Of a stretch of 64,000 nucleotides of DNA, positions 1 to 8,208 are shown one piece after another. The position numbers and the translations under genes were made by a program. How positions within the stretch are numbered: the stretch's first letter is position 1; each line of letters starts with the position of its first letter. The stretch covers positions 35,298-99,297 of the forward strand of contig JAQURM010000009.1 of NCBI GenBank assembly GCA_028715605.1, read 5' to 3'. This DNA comes from Desulfovibrionales bacterium (lineage in GTDB: Bacteria; Desulfobacterota; QYQD01). The notes under the pieces are model-generated. The model was given only the letters and a program-made list of their open reading frames with translations. It was not told the DNA's origin and did not search any database.

Positions 1-2
1 TT

Positions 3-905
3 CTGATTGGTGACCCTACCTGGTTCCCGCACCCAGTCAGGGCCATTGGCCGGGGTATAACGGCCCTGGAGAGATACTTGCGGCAGACTATCATTCCCCT
101 GCGACTGGCAGGAGCTATTCTTACTATAACCATTGTGGGTTTGACCTACGGCCTTGTCTGGCTTGTTTGCCATCTGGCAGGCATTTTTCATCCTTACCTC
201 GGAAAGGCCATAGCCATCCTTCTTATCTTTATGTCCCTTTCCGTGCGCAGTCTGGCTCAGGCCGCTAAAAAAGTCTATTCCCCCCTTAAAGCAGGCAACA
301 TTAATCAGGCCCGCAGACAACTCGGCCAGATCGTCAGCCGTGAAACCGCCACCTTGGATCAGGACGCTGTTATTCGTGGAACGGTAGAGACTGTAGCCGA
401 AAATACGGTAGATGGCGTTGTCTCTCCCCTATTCTATGCCCTTATTGGCGGCGCCCCGCTGGCCTGGGCCTATAAGGCCATAAATACTCTGGACTCAATG
501 GTCGGCTACAAGGATGAGCGATATCTAAAGTTCGGCTGGTTTTCGGCCCGCTTGGATGACATTGCGAATTTTATCCCTGCCCGTCTGAGCGGACTTGTTA
601 TCCCCCTGGCGGCTTTATTGGTCAGCAGAAATAGTATTCAATCTATAAAGACCGTGTTCGCCGATGGCCGGAAGGCGGAAAGTCCGAACGCCGGATTCCC
701 GGAGGCCGCCTTTGCCGGGGCCCTGAATATTCAACTGGGAGGAAGGAATATCTACCAGGGCAAGATTACCAATCGTCCATTGATCGGCCAGCCTCTCCGT
801 CCGAGACAAATAGAAAACATAAAACAGGCCATACACCTGCTGTATGCCACGTCTTTGGTGGCCCTGATGGGAGGAATGATTATTGTCTGGTTATTGAATT
901 GCTAA
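3..905 (+). CDS. cbiB: Adenosylcobinamide-phosphate synthase CbiB/CobD, 5'-partial
   Basis: Integral membrane enzyme that attaches the aminopropanol arm to adenosylcobyric acid, giving adenosylcobinamide (phosphate), a late step of cobalamin synthesis. The frame is open from base 3, so the first in-window start (TTG at 78) is not the real one. The N-terminal family motif GDPxWFPHPVRAIG is read from base 9 on. Further family features are the ENTVDGVVSPLFYALIGG segment, GYKDERYLKFGWFSAR, and the PNAGFPEAAFAGALNIQLGG stretch near the end. Several hydrophobic segments are visible. About 300 residues are present against the usual 310-330, so perhaps 10-30 residues lie upstream of the window. It is followed by a cobalamin riboswitch that belongs to the next gene. 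Confidence 0.93.
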   Translation: MIGDPTWFPHPVRAIGRGITALERYLRQTIIPLRLAGAILTITIVGLTYGLVWLVCHLAGIFHPYLGKAIAILLIFMSLSVRSLAQAAKKVYSPLKAGNINQARRQLGQIVSRETATLDQDAVIRGTVETVAENTVDGVVSPLFYALIGGAPLAWAYKAINTLDSMVGYKDERYLKFGWFSARLDDIANFIPARLSGLVIPLAALLVSRNSIQSIKTVFADGRKAESPNAGFPEAAFAGALNIQLGGRNIYQGKITNRPLIGQPLRPRQIENIKQAIHLLYATSLVALMGGMIIVWLLNC

Positions 906-925
906 AAACAAGCTTATAGGCATTA

Positions 926-1078
926 AGTCTGTCAGATCAAGGAAGCCGGTCAAAGGCCGGCGCTGCCCCGCAACTGTAGGCGGAACGAAATCCACGCAAT
1001 ACCACTGATTCCTAAAAAGGGTTGGGAAGGTGTGGAGAGTAGGCCTTGCCGCAAGCCAGGAGACTTATCTGACAGACT
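926..1078 (+). promoter_or_regulatory. Cobalamin riboswitch upstream of btuB
   Basis: The ends form a perfect 12-bp closing helix: AGTCTGTCAGAT (926-937) with ATCTGACAGACT (1067-1078). Between them are the conserved core GCTGCCCCGCAACTGTA (about 962-978), a CCACTGA element, a GGGAAGG segment and the B12-box-like GCAAGCCAGGAGAC (1051-1064). There is no T-rich terminator between it and the gene. The Shine-Dalgarno sequence lies only about 20 nt downstream (1098-1108), which suggests control at translation initiation. High adenosylcobalamin should repress the B12 receptor and the uptake genes behind it. Confidence 0.93.
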
Positions 1079-1116
1079 AAAAAACATCCTGACCGAGGGA
1101 GGAAGGAGAATTGGAA

Positions 1117-2985
1117 ATGAAGAGGTTGTTAAACTGTGTTATTGTATCATTTGCATGTTTATTTACGGTATCATCCACTCCGGTAACTGCACAGGAGGAT
1201 ACCGGGGCCATAAAAATGGAGGCGGTGGTAGTAACTGCCAGCAGGTTGGAGGAACCGTTGAGATACTCCCCTGATTCGGTCACGGTAGTCACAGGGGAAG
1301 AGATTCAGAAAAAGGATAAGAAGACGGTTGTTGATGTCCTCAGAGATGTTCCCGGTGTCTTCATCAGACAGAATAGTTCATTCGGCGGGGACTCTTCTAT
1401 ATACCTGCGCGGCACCAACAATGCACATACGTTAATTATGATCGACGGCGTAAGGATAGGCGACCCGATGGCCGGCGATGGAAAGATGAGCATCTCTGAC
1501 CTGTCTACGGATAATATCGACAAAATCGAAATCATCCGAGGCGCCCAAAGCGTGTTGTATGGATCAGATGCCATCGGAGGCGTCATCAACATCATTACCA
1601 AAAAAGGCAAAGGAAAGCCTGGATTTTACCTTTCAACCGAGGGAGGTTCGTTTGAGTCCTTCAGGGAGAAACTCGGGGTCAGCGGGGCAAATGATAAGGT
1701 GGGCTATTCTGCTTTTATATCCCATCTGGATACTAAAGGTATCTCCAAGGCGGATGAAGACCTGGGAAATACGGAACAGGATTACTACCACGATACCAAT
1801 ATCTCCGTCCGGCTTGATGCCCCGTTTAGCGAAACGGTGCGGGCAGGTTTTTCTGTTCATCACGCTCAGTCAAAGATGGACTATGATGGCACGGGGGTTG
1901 ATGCGAACAAGGTTCGGGATACGGATATCACTACTATCTCTACAAACTTTGAGCAGGATGTCTTTGGCTGGTGGCAGCACATTATAAAACTGGGCACTAC
2001 GGAAACAAATAGGGAATATACCGCTAATGGCGTTTTTGATGGGACATATAAGGGAACGACAAAGTTAGCCTCCTGGCAGCATAATTTCTTTATTCAAGAT
2101 AAGGATACCATCACAGCCGGTTTCGATTATCAGGAAGAGAACGGCGACGTCCAGAGTACCGGGGGGAATATTACGGAAAAGAAGATTGATACCAACAGCC
2201 TCTTTATCCAGAACAAGTGGACTCCGTTTCAAGGCTTCTCTTTTACCCTTGGTGTGCGTCATGACGATCATCAGACCTTTGGCGGTGAAGACACCTACAA
2301 AGGCGCACTGGCCTATCTCTATGAAGAGACCGGAACCAAGATAAGGACAAGTTATGGAACCGGCTTTCGCGCCCCCTCCCTCTATCAACTCTACTCATCC
2401 TATGGCGATCCCAACCTGAAGCCGGAGGAGAGCAAGGGCTATGACGTGGGCATAGACCAGGAACTGTTCGGGAGAAAGGTGTTACTGTCTGTGACCTACT
2501 TCCAAACTGAGATTGACCAGTTGATTGACTGGAATTGGACGACCTGGAAGTATTATAACGTCGGTAAGGTCAAGACAAAGGGCTGGGAGACGTCGGCCTC
2601 TTTTAAGCCGCTGGCCTGGTTGAGTCTCGATGCCCATTACACCTACACCGGGGCGAAAGATGAGACCCCCGGAGGTACAAGCCAGGGCAAGTATTTAATA
2701 TACCGGCCGAAGCATACGGCGGGGGCCTCTTTAAATGTCAAGCCGCTGGAAAAGCTGAACGTGAATCTCAATACTCAATATGTGGGTAAACGGTATAGAA
2801 ATACGGGCAACACCGCCGAGATGCGTTCTTATACACTTGTAAATCTGGCGGCATCCTACGAAGTTACTCAGTGGCTTGAGGTCTTCGGAAGGGTGGATAA
2901 CCTGACCGATAAAAACTACCAATCCATATACCAATATGGCGAACCCGGTATCGGCATTTATGGCGGAATTAAGGCGACTTTTTAG
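1117..2985 (+). CDS. btuB: TonB-dependent outer-membrane cobalamin receptor
   Basis: Outer-membrane gated channel that binds cobalamin and passes it to the periplasm using TonB energy. About 622 residues. Signal peptide MKRLLNCVIVSFACLF..., then a TonB box (VVVTASR, about residue 38), a plug domain (IYLRGTNNAHTLIMIDGVRI; VLYGSDAIGGVINI) and a C-terminal beta-barrel ending in phenylalanine. A TTG at 1111 would add two residues. I chose ATG 1117 because AAGGAG (1103-1108) is 8 nt upstream and the signal peptide begins there. The cobalamin riboswitch and the adjacent btuFCD genes make cobalamin (rather than iron-siderophore) the likely substrate. Confidence 0.92.
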   Translation: MKRLLNCVIVSFACLFTVSSTPVTAQEDTGAIKMEAVVVTASRLEEPLRYSPDSVTVVTGEEIQKKDKKTVVDVLRDVPGVFIRQNSSFGGDSSIYLRGTNNAHTLIMIDGVRIGDPMAGDGKMSISDLSTDNIDKIEIIRGAQSVLYGSDAIGGVINIITKKGKGKPGFYLSTEGGSFESFREKLGVSGANDKVGYSAFISHLDTKGISKADEDLGNTEQDYYHDTNISVRLDAPFSETVRAGFSVHHAQSKMDYDGTGVDANKVRDTDITTISTNFEQDVFGWWQHIIKLGTTETNREYTANGVFDGTYKGTTKLASWQHNFFIQDKDTITAGFDYQEENGDVQSTGGNITEKKIDTNSLFIQNKWTPFQGFSFTLGVRHDDHQTFGGEDTYKGALAYLYEETGTKIRTSYGTGFRAPSLYQLYSSYGDPNLKPEESKGYDVGIDQELFGRKVLLSVTYFQTEIDQLIDWNWTTWKYYNVGKVKTKGWETSASFKPLAWLSLDAHYTYTGAKDETPGGTSQGKYLIYRPKHTAGASLNVKPLEKLNVNLNTQYVGKRYRNTGNTAEMRSYTLVNLAASYEVTQWLEVFGRVDNLTDKNYQSIYQYGEPGIGIYGGIKATF

Positions 2986-3019
2986 ATTTCGGATTTCGGA
3001 TTTCGGATTTGGGATTTGG
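2986..3019 (+). repeat. Tandem ATTTCGG-type repeat at the btuB/btuF junction
   Basis: Just after the btuB stop the 7-8-base unit (GATTTCG) is repeated four to five times with small changes (2986-3019). It would encode FRISDFGFG-like residues if btuF began at 2936, which looks like read-through of an intergenic repeat and not protein. Confidence 0.7.
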
Positions 3020-3043
3020 GGCGCCCCTTGGTGTCTCCTCTGC

Positions 3044-3889
3044 ATGATCTTTTGCGCGGTGATCCTGGCCATCTCTCCGGCAGTTGCCCGGGGAGACGGC
3101 CTGCCGCAGCGCATCGTCTCTCTATCCCCCTCTATTACCGAGGGACTCTTTCAGCTCGGCCTTGCCGATAAAGTTGTGGGCGTTACCACCTTCTGTCTGT
3201 ATCCTCCTCGCGCCGCACAGAAACCCAAGATCGGCACCGTCATCAAGCCGAATGTTGAAAGGATCGTCTCCCTTCAGCCGGACATAGTCCTGGCCACAGA
3301 GACCAACCCGCAACCGGATCTTGATAAACTATCTTCCCTGGGCATACGGATGTTGATCCTCCCGCCAGAGAAGAGCTTTACCGATATCTGCCGCAACTTA
3401 AGCCTACTGGGCAAGGCCCTGGGGGTAGAAAAGACCGCCGAATCTGTAATAAAAAAGGCAAACGAACGTATCATGGCTATAAAATCCCGGCTCAAAGATA
3501 CCCGTCCCGTAAAGGTCTTCTGGGAGGTGGGCGCCTCTCCTCTGGTCACCGTGGGGAAAGGCACTTTCGCCGATGAACTCCTCTCCATGGCCGGAGGAAT
3601 CAATATCGCGCATAATGCCCCGGCCCGCTATGTGCGTTACAGCCGGGAAGAGGTCTTAAGACAGGATCCGGAGGCTATTATCCTGGTCACCATGGGCGAT
3701 GTAACGGCCCGGGAAGTCGCCTCCTGGCAAAAATACAAAGGATTAAAGGCCGTAAAAGACAGGCGGATATATGTAATCGAGGCCCATCCGGTATGTTCCC
3801 CTACTCCTCTTACCTTTGCCCGCGGACTGGAAAAAGTGGCTTCTTTTCTTCATCCTGACTGCGTCAGGCCGAGACCCGAGGTCTTTTAA
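3044..3889 (+). CDS. btuF: Periplasmic cobalamin-binding protein BtuF-like
   Basis: Substrate-binding component of the cobalamin ABC importer, class III (helical backbone) fold. Family motifs: RIVSLSPSITEGLFQLGL at the start of the mature part, VVGVTTFC, PDIVLA in the N-lobe, and KVFWEVG, YSREEVLRQDPEAIIL in the C-lobe. The open frame reaches back to ATG 2936, inside btuB, but its first 36 residues cross the ATTTCGG repeat. The ATG at 3044 begins a clean signal peptide (MIFCAVILAISPAVARG), so I prefer it; the true start is uncertain. About 281 residues from 3044. Lies 3 nt before btuC, in the riboswitch-controlled operon. Confidence 0.85.
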   Translation: MIFCAVILAISPAVARGDGLPQRIVSLSPSITEGLFQLGLADKVVGVTTFCLYPPRAAQKPKIGTVIKPNVERIVSLQPDIVLATETNPQPDLDKLSSLGIRMLILPPEKSFTDICRNLSLLGKALGVEKTAESVIKKANERIMAIKSRLKDTRPVKVFWEVGASPLVTVGKGTFADELLSMAGGINIAHNAPARYVRYSREEVLRQDPEAIILVTMGDVTAREVASWQKYKGLKAVKDRRIYVIEAHPVCSPTPLTFARGLEKVASFLHPDCVRPRPEVF

Positions 3890-3892
3890 GAG

Positions 3893-4897
3893 ATGACTTA
3901 TCGCCATACGAAGGTCTTTATAGCCCTCTTTCTTCTGTTTATAGGGACATTCTTGCTAGGCCTGGCCTTCGGCGGGAGTAACCTCTCGTTCTCCTCAGTA
4001 GTAACTGCTATCTTCCAGCCGGAAAAGGATAGTATCGCCTCTACCATTGTCCGGCAACTCCGCGTGCCCAGATTTTTCCTGGGCGTGCTGGTCGGGGCCG
4101 GACTCTCTGTAGCCGGTTGTGTATTTCAAGGACTTCTGCGTAATCCCCTGGCTGAGCCCTACACCCTGGGCATATCCGGCGGGGCCGCCCTGGGTGCGAC
4201 CCTGGCCATTGTCTTTGGACTGCCGGGCGTCTTAGGCCGGATAGCCTTACCCTTAGCCGCCTTCTTGGGCGCCTTTCTTTCTCTCTCACTAACTTATGCG
4301 GTGGCCGCGCGGCGGCGTTTCTCCATCCCCACTCTTATCCTGGGTGGTGTAATCCTGAGCTTTCTTTTTTCCGCCCTCGTCCTCCTGATACTCTCCGTAG
4401 CCGATACCGATAAAGTCCACGGAACCATAATCTGGCTTATGGGCGATCTGTCCGCCACAGAGACCGGTATGGCCGGAGTTGCCGCCTTTCCCATAGTGGG
4501 CGGTATAGTGATAATGATACTCCTGGCCCAGCAGTTAAACATCCTCACCCTCGGCGAGGAAAAGGCCACCTATCTCGGCCTGAACACCGAGTCTCTGCGC
4601 AAGATATTCTTTCTGGCCGCTTCTCTAATCACCGGCGCTTGCGTAGCTGTCTCCGGACTGATCGGGTTTGTCGGCCTCATTGTGCCTCATTTCCTGCGCC
4701 GCCTGCTCGGACCAAATCATAAGATACTTATCCCGGCCTCGGCCCTGGGCGGGGCCATTTTTTTGCCCCTTTGTGATACTATCGCCCGGACCATTATAGC
4801 CCCGCTGGAATTGCCGGTAGGGGTAATTACCGGCATTGCCGGTGGGTTGGTATTTATCTCCTTTATTCTGAAAACCGGAAGTTGGGAGATTTTTTGA
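3893..4897 (+). CDS. btuC: Cobalamin ABC transporter permease (FecCD/BtuC family)
   Basis: Inner-membrane channel subunit of the B12 importer. 334 residues with about ten hydrophobic segments. Family marks: VRQLRVPRFFLGVLVGAGLS, GCVFQGLLRNPLAEPYTLG near residue 75-95, and the cytoplasmic ATPase-contact loop GFVGLIVPHFLRRLLGPNH near residue 262. Follows btuF after 3 nt. The stop (TGA, 4895-4897) overlaps the ATG of the ATPase gene by one base, so the two are probably translated in step. FecCD permeases for siderophores look the same, so substrate rests on context. Confidence 0.92.
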   Translation: MTYRHTKVFIALFLLFIGTFLLGLAFGGSNLSFSSVVTAIFQPEKDSIASTIVRQLRVPRFFLGVLVGAGLSVAGCVFQGLLRNPLAEPYTLGISGGAALGATLAIVFGLPGVLGRIALPLAAFLGAFLSLSLTYAVAARRRFSIPTLILGGVILSFLFSALVLLILSVADTDKVHGTIIWLMGDLSATETGMAGVAAFPIVGGIVIMILLAQQLNILTLGEEKATYLGLNTESLRKIFFLAASLITGACVAVSGLIGFVGLIVPHFLRRLLGPNHKILIPASALGGAIFLPLCDTIARTIIAPLELPVGVITGIAGGLVFISFILKTGSWEIF

Positions 4898-5694
4898 TGG
4901 ATGCCTTTCCCTTGCTTAAAGTCAGCGACCTGGTGGCCGGATACCAGGATCAAAAGATAATCGACGGCATATCCTTCAGCATACCCAACGGCTGTTTCCT
5001 GGGCATCATCGGCCCTAACGGCTCGGGGAAGACTACGCTCTTCCGGGTCATAACCGGATTTCTTAAACCATGGGAGGGTGAAGTCCTGTACCAAGGCAAA
5101 AACACGTCCAGGATAACTGCCGCGGATCTCGCCAAAGAGATAGCCGTCATGCCGCAGGGCATGGAAAGTACTTTCTCTTTCAGTGTGGAAGAGCTGGTCG
5201 CTATGGGTAGATTTCCTCATCTCGGACGCCTCCGGAAATCAGGCAAAAGAGATCGGGATGTGATCCGTCAGGTTCTGGAGCTGACGGATACGGAAGATTT
5301 CAAAGACAAGAAACTTTTTGAGCTTTCCGGCGGCGAAAGACAGCGCGTATTTCTCGCTCAGTCCCTGGCCCAGGAACCCAAACTTCTTCTTTTAGACGAG
5401 CCGACCGCTCACTTAGACATTGGTCATCAAATAAGAATTCTGGATGTCATAAAGAGGCTAAATCGCACGGAAGGTATGACCGTGATCGTCGTCCTCCACG
5501 ACCTGAACCTGGCCAGCCTGTATTGCGACCGGCTGATCCTGCTTAAAGACGGCTCCATCTTCGCGGAAGGATCACCCTCCGAGGTTATGACTTACGAGAC
5601 CATCGAGGCAGTATATGAAACCGTGGTTCTCGTTAACGAGAATCCGGTTACCAAAAGGCCCCACGTACTTCTGGTATCAGAGGAGCAACCATGA
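4897..5694 (+). CDS. btuD: Cobalamin ABC transporter ATP-binding protein
   Basis: Cytoplasmic ATPase that powers the btuC channel. 265 residues from ATG 4897, which overlaps the btuC stop (TGATG); a TTG at 4882 would add five residues but lies inside btuC. Walker A GPNGSGKTTL (about residue 43), Q-loop region MPQGMESTFSF, ABC signature LSGGERQRV (about 142), Walker B LLLLDEPTAHLD, H-loop VVLHDLN. Its own stop overlaps the next gene by four bases (ATGA), so the PP-loop gene that follows is part of the same transcription unit. Confidence 0.92.
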   Translation: MDAFPLLKVSDLVAGYQDQKIIDGISFSIPNGCFLGIIGPNGSGKTTLFRVITGFLKPWEGEVLYQGKNTSRITAADLAKEIAVMPQGMESTFSFSVEELVAMGRFPHLGRLRKSGKRDRDVIRQVLELTDTEDFKDKKLFELSGGERQRVFLAQSLAQEPKLLLLDEPTAHLDIGHQIRILDVIKRLNRTEGMTVIVVLHDLNLASLYCDRLILLKDGSIFAEGSPSEVMTYETIEAVYETVVLVNENPVTKRPHVLLVSEEQP

Positions 5695-6389
5695 ACGTCT
5701 ATCATATTACATCGGGACAACCCCATAAGAAGGCCGCCGCCCTCTGGAGCGGAGGGAAAGACAGTTGTCTGGCCTGGCGGCTGGCCACGGAACAGGGTTA
5801 TGAGGTGGCCACACTCGTCAATTTTTATAGCGGAGAACGATCCCGCTCGCACGGCCTGCCCACTGCACTGATCTGTGACCAAGCCAAGGCCGCCGGGATG
5901 TCCATAATTCAGAAAGAAGTTAAAGGAAACTCTTACGAGGAAGCCTTTCGGAACACGCTGGCCGAATTAAAAGAACAGGGCATCGAAAACCTTATATGCG
6001 GTGACATCAACCTTATGGAGCACAGGACGTGGCTGGAACGCGTAGCGGGAGAATCGGGGATTTCTCCGGTCTTTCCCCTCTGGGACAGGGATACCGGGGA
6101 ACTTATGGCCGAGTTTGTAAGACGGAGATTTGAGGCCATCATCGTCGCCGCCCGCAGCGATATCCTGGGCAGGGAATGGCTGGGCTGTCCGATCGACGGC
6201 GATTTCAGGCAAAAACTTGAAGGCCTGCCGTATAAAATCGACCCCTGCGGAGAGTTGGGCGAGTTTCATACCCTCGTCATCTCCGGGCCGGGGTGGCCGG
6301 GTCGGCTGAATATACTGGAAACAGCGCCAATCGAGGAGGATAGACACTATTTCTTAAATATCACGAGATGGGAAGTTGTAGGGCGGTAG
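5691..6389 (+). CDS. PP-loop ATPase of the Dph6 (diphthine-ammonia ligase-like) family
   Basis: 232 residues with the PP-loop SGGKDS (about residue 21-26) that binds ATP pyrophosphate, the segment GDINLMEHRTWLERV, and the C-terminal CGELGEFHT motif typical of the ATP-PP-loop MJ0570/Dph6 family. In archaea and eukaryotes this family amidates diphthine on EF-2. Bacteria lack diphthamide, so the bacterial members must act on something else. The ATG overlaps the btuD stop (ATGA), placing it as the last gene of the riboswitch-controlled B12 uptake operon. A role in handling imported corrinoids, for instance an amidation, is my inference; family assignment is firm. Confidence 0.85.
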   Translation: MNVYHITSGQPHKKAAALWSGGKDSCLAWRLATEQGYEVATLVNFYSGERSRSHGLPTALICDQAKAAGMSIIQKEVKGNSYEEAFRNTLAELKEQGIENLICGDINLMEHRTWLERVAGESGISPVFPLWDRDTGELMAEFVRRRFEAIIVAARSDILGREWLGCPIDGDFRQKLEGLPYKIDPCGELGEFHTLVISGPGWPGRLNILETAPIEEDRHYFLNITRWEVVGR

Positions 6390-6562
6390 GCTCATCCTTC
6401 TTATTATCTCCCCTTTTAGTAAAGGTATGTCTCTTATGATCCCCACGCCTACTTTTTACCAGGAGTCCCCATTGTCCTTGCCTTTGTTAACTATCAGATT
6501 TTGACATGAACAGGATTTTATGATATTTTTTAACCAATTCCAACTCTCAATAAGGTGATCAT

Positions 6563-6763
6563 ATGAAACTGCATGTGATAATTGAAAAGGATGAAGCTGG
6601 TTACTATGTAGCCGAAGTTCCTGCACTTCCAGGATGTCTTTCCCAGGGGAAGACTTATGAAGAAGCCATTGCCAATATTAAGGAAGCCATTGAAGGGTGG
6701 CTTGAGGTGATGGAATCCAAACAGTCGTTTGATTCTACCAGACTTGTGGAAGTCGCCGTTTAA
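6563..6763 (+). CDS. hicB: HicB-family antitoxin
   Basis: 66 residues with the partial RNase H-like HicB fold: MKLHVIIEKDEAGYYVAEVP, LPGCLSQGKTYEEAIANIKEAI. Members of this family bind and neutralise HicA and often repress their own operon. AAGGTGA (6551-6557) lies 5 nt before the start. It overlaps hicA by one base (TAATG). The order is antitoxin then toxin, the reverse of the Escherichia coli hicAB order. No separate C-terminal DNA-binding domain is present at this short length. Confidence 0.88.
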   Translation: MKLHVIIEKDEAGYYVAEVPALPGCLSQGKTYEEAIANIKEAIEGWLEVMESKQSFDSTRLVEVAV

Positions 6764-6984
6764 TGGGTACAGATTTAAAACTCTGTTCAGGGGCCGAAGC
6801 AGTCCGAAAGTTTCAAAGAGCAGGTTGGTCTGCCGTCCGTCAAAAAGGCTCGCATGTAATGATGACAAAGCCCGGCTATCAGTGGACATTATCCATACCT
6901 CAACACAGTGAGCTTGGCCCTGGCTTGCTTCGTAAATTGATCCGCCAGGCAGGTCTTACAATAGAAGAATTCAATGAAATATAA
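6763..6984 (+). CDS. hicA: HicA-family mRNA interferase toxin
   Basis: 73 residues of the YcfA/HicA double-stranded-RNA-binding-like fold. The catalytic histidine is in the conserved G-S-H segment (KGSHVMMTKPG, about residue 29-31), followed by SIPQHSELGPGLLRKLIRQAG and IEEFNEI. The toxin cleaves mRNA when not held by HicB. Together with hicB it forms a type II toxin-antitoxin pair at the left edge of the accessory Rhs region. Confidence 0.88.
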   Translation: MGTDLKLCSGAEAVRKFQRAGWSAVRQKGSHVMMTKPGYQWTLSIPQHSELGPGLLRKLIRQAGLTIEEFNEI

Positions 6985-7057
6985 CGATCCATGCCTTATT
7001 TTAAGAAAATTTACCCACACTCTTTCACGATGAGTCTTTACTTAGTTATAGACGTTC

Positions 7058-7196
7058 CCATTTTTCCCCGCTCCTCTCATTGCCCCGAGCGGTAACATGA
7101 TAAAACGCCCCCTCATATTCAATCCGTAACGGTCGAGCCATTATCCCTGCTAGTCTTGCCTGTCTTGCTTATTGTCCAATGTCAAGGGCTGACCCC
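7058..7196 (-). pseudogene. Truncated 5' end of an IS200/RAYT-type transposase (copy 1)
   Basis: On the minus strand this 139-bp block begins GGGGTCAGCCCTTGACATTG, the outer end of the element, and then encodes MARPLRIEYEGAFYHVTARG followed by NERSGEKW. This is the typical N-terminus of Y1/IS200-like REP-associated transposases. The reading stops after about 30 residues at GGGGAAAAATGG; beyond this point the sequence is unrelated. The same block with the same truncation point occurs at 8974-9112 and 14003-14140. Confidence 0.8.
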
Positions 7197-7247
7197 TGAC
7201 CCCTCTTTTGCCTCTTGCCTCTTGATTTTCTTTGGCTTTGCGCATCG

Positions 7248-7562
7248 CTACCGCGCCCCTGGATCTCTTGCGAACCAGAAAATCGCAACTATGAACGCAA
7301 TAAGTAGCAACAGCACTCCCATTTCTATGCGCTTCGACCAAATTAGAAACCACGGGTTATGGCCTTGTCGCTCCGCGATCCGTTTTGCCTTACGGTAATC
7401 AATAAACGGTGTGAGATTGAACGTGACATTCTCTGGTCGCTCTCCGTGTAACCTGAGATACCGACGAATCCAGATGGCCCAAATGAGATTTCCTGCCAAA
7501 CCAAGCGCTATGGCGCCGCCTAAACAGATGTACGCGAAGACTTTCATAACGCTACCAACCAT
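7248..7562 (-). CDS. Small two-TM membrane protein, candidate Rhs immunity (type E)
   Basis: 104 residues (99 if the second ATG at 7547 is used). Two hydrophobic segments: FAYICLGGAIALGLAGNLIW near the N-terminus and GVLLLLIAFIVAIFWFA at the C-terminus, joined by a charged stretch (DYRKAKRIAERQGHNPW). I do not recognise the family. The first ATG overlaps the stop of the tip remnant just upstream on the same strand (7552-7679), as toxin-immunity pairs often do. It lacks any toxin feature of its own. The immunity role is inferred from the repeated arrangement across the array. Confidence 0.6.
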   Translation of the reverse strand: MVGSVMKVFAYICLGGAIALGLAGNLIWAIWIRRYLRLHGERPENVTFNLTPFIDYRKAKRIAERQGHNPWFLIWSKRIEMGVLLLLIAFIVAIFWFARDPGAR

Positions 7563-7679
7563 CGCATCGGATAGTTAAAGAATACTTCAGTTCCCGATCC
7601 TCCCAAAAACCGGATGTGACAGCATCCCGTCGCTCCGCTCCACAATTCCAGAAGGACTGTACCACTACTGTCCAGTCCC
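7552..7679 (-). pseudogene. Rhs C-terminal tip remnant (type E)
   Basis: Short open stretch of about 40 codons between the 134-bp mini-element and the membrane protein gene, ending ...SLTIRCDGW-stop, with the stop overlapping the next ATG. No Rhs core remains. I read it as the tail of a displaced tip only because the same order (mini-element, short coding tail, membrane protein) is found twice more in the array. The sequence alone does not prove it is coding. Confidence 0.4.
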
Positions 7680-7813
7680 GTAGGGTGGGCACAGCCCACC
7701 GTCTTTGTCGTCCTTCATTCTCCACCGACATCGATCGGAATCTCCACCAGTGTCGCACCCCAATCCAGCGAGTAGTGGTTTTGGTGGGCAAGATAAAGCT
7801 GTGCCCACCCTAC
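7680..7813 (-). mobile_element. 134-bp RAYT-derived mini-element (MITE-like), copy 1
   Basis: Bounded by GTAGGGTGGGCACAGC (7680-7695) and its inverted copy GCTGTGCCCACCCTAC (7798-7813). The interior is the 3' end of the RAYT gene found complete at 9648-10190 (encoding ...GDSDRCRW / VEIPIDVG in the RAYT frame). A second copy of exactly the same length is at 10704-10837. A non-autonomous derivative that the intact RAYTs might move. Confidence 0.85.
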
Positions 7814-7833
7814 GTTACCTTGCCTTGTCTTCG

Positions 7834-8190
7834 TTACTTTTCGTCCAAATCTTTCAGGTCCGGGTGCCTATCATAAAATCCTTCTAAACGTTCAAGTTCA
7901 ATATTGCATTTTGGACAATGTCGATCGGGAACAGTGTTTGATGCATATGTGTCTTTGCATCGACGACATATCAGATACTCTTCCTCTTTGAAAGCAAGCT
8001 CCGTTTTCTTCCGGATGCCCAGCCATACGCTGAGGCCTGCAATAATAAACGCGAGAATGCCCACTGGAATAGGAGCATCGCCAAGCATTATAGGCTCACC
8101 GTAATGAGTCCATGCTCCGTGAACTATAATATCACATCCAATGATTACCGCGAATATCGCGCCAAAAAGAAAAATTATTCTCGCCACCAT
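7834..8190 (-). CDS. Membrane protein with C-terminal zinc ribbon, candidate Rhs immunity (type A)
   Basis: 118 residues from ATG 8190 (a TTG lies one codon earlier). Two hydrophobic segments (IIFLFGAIFAVIIGCDIIV; IPVGILAFIIAGLSVWLGI) are followed by a cytoplasmic-looking zinc ribbon with CRRC and CPKC knuckles (about residues 78-98) and a charged tail. It begins 18 nt after the stop of a type A Rhs tip. A diverged homologue at 12853-13224 sits in the same place behind the other type A tip, so the pair travels together. The family is not one I can name. Immunity is inferred from position and co-occurrence. Confidence 0.7.
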   Translation of the reverse strand: MVARIIFLFGAIFAVIIGCDIIVHGAWTHYGEPIMLGDAPIPVGILAFIIAGLSVWLGIRKKTELAFKEEEYLICRRCKDTYASNTVPDRHCPKCNIELERLEGFYDRHPDLKDLDEK

Positions 8191-8208
8191 CAAGGGGCCC
8201 CTTTCAGA

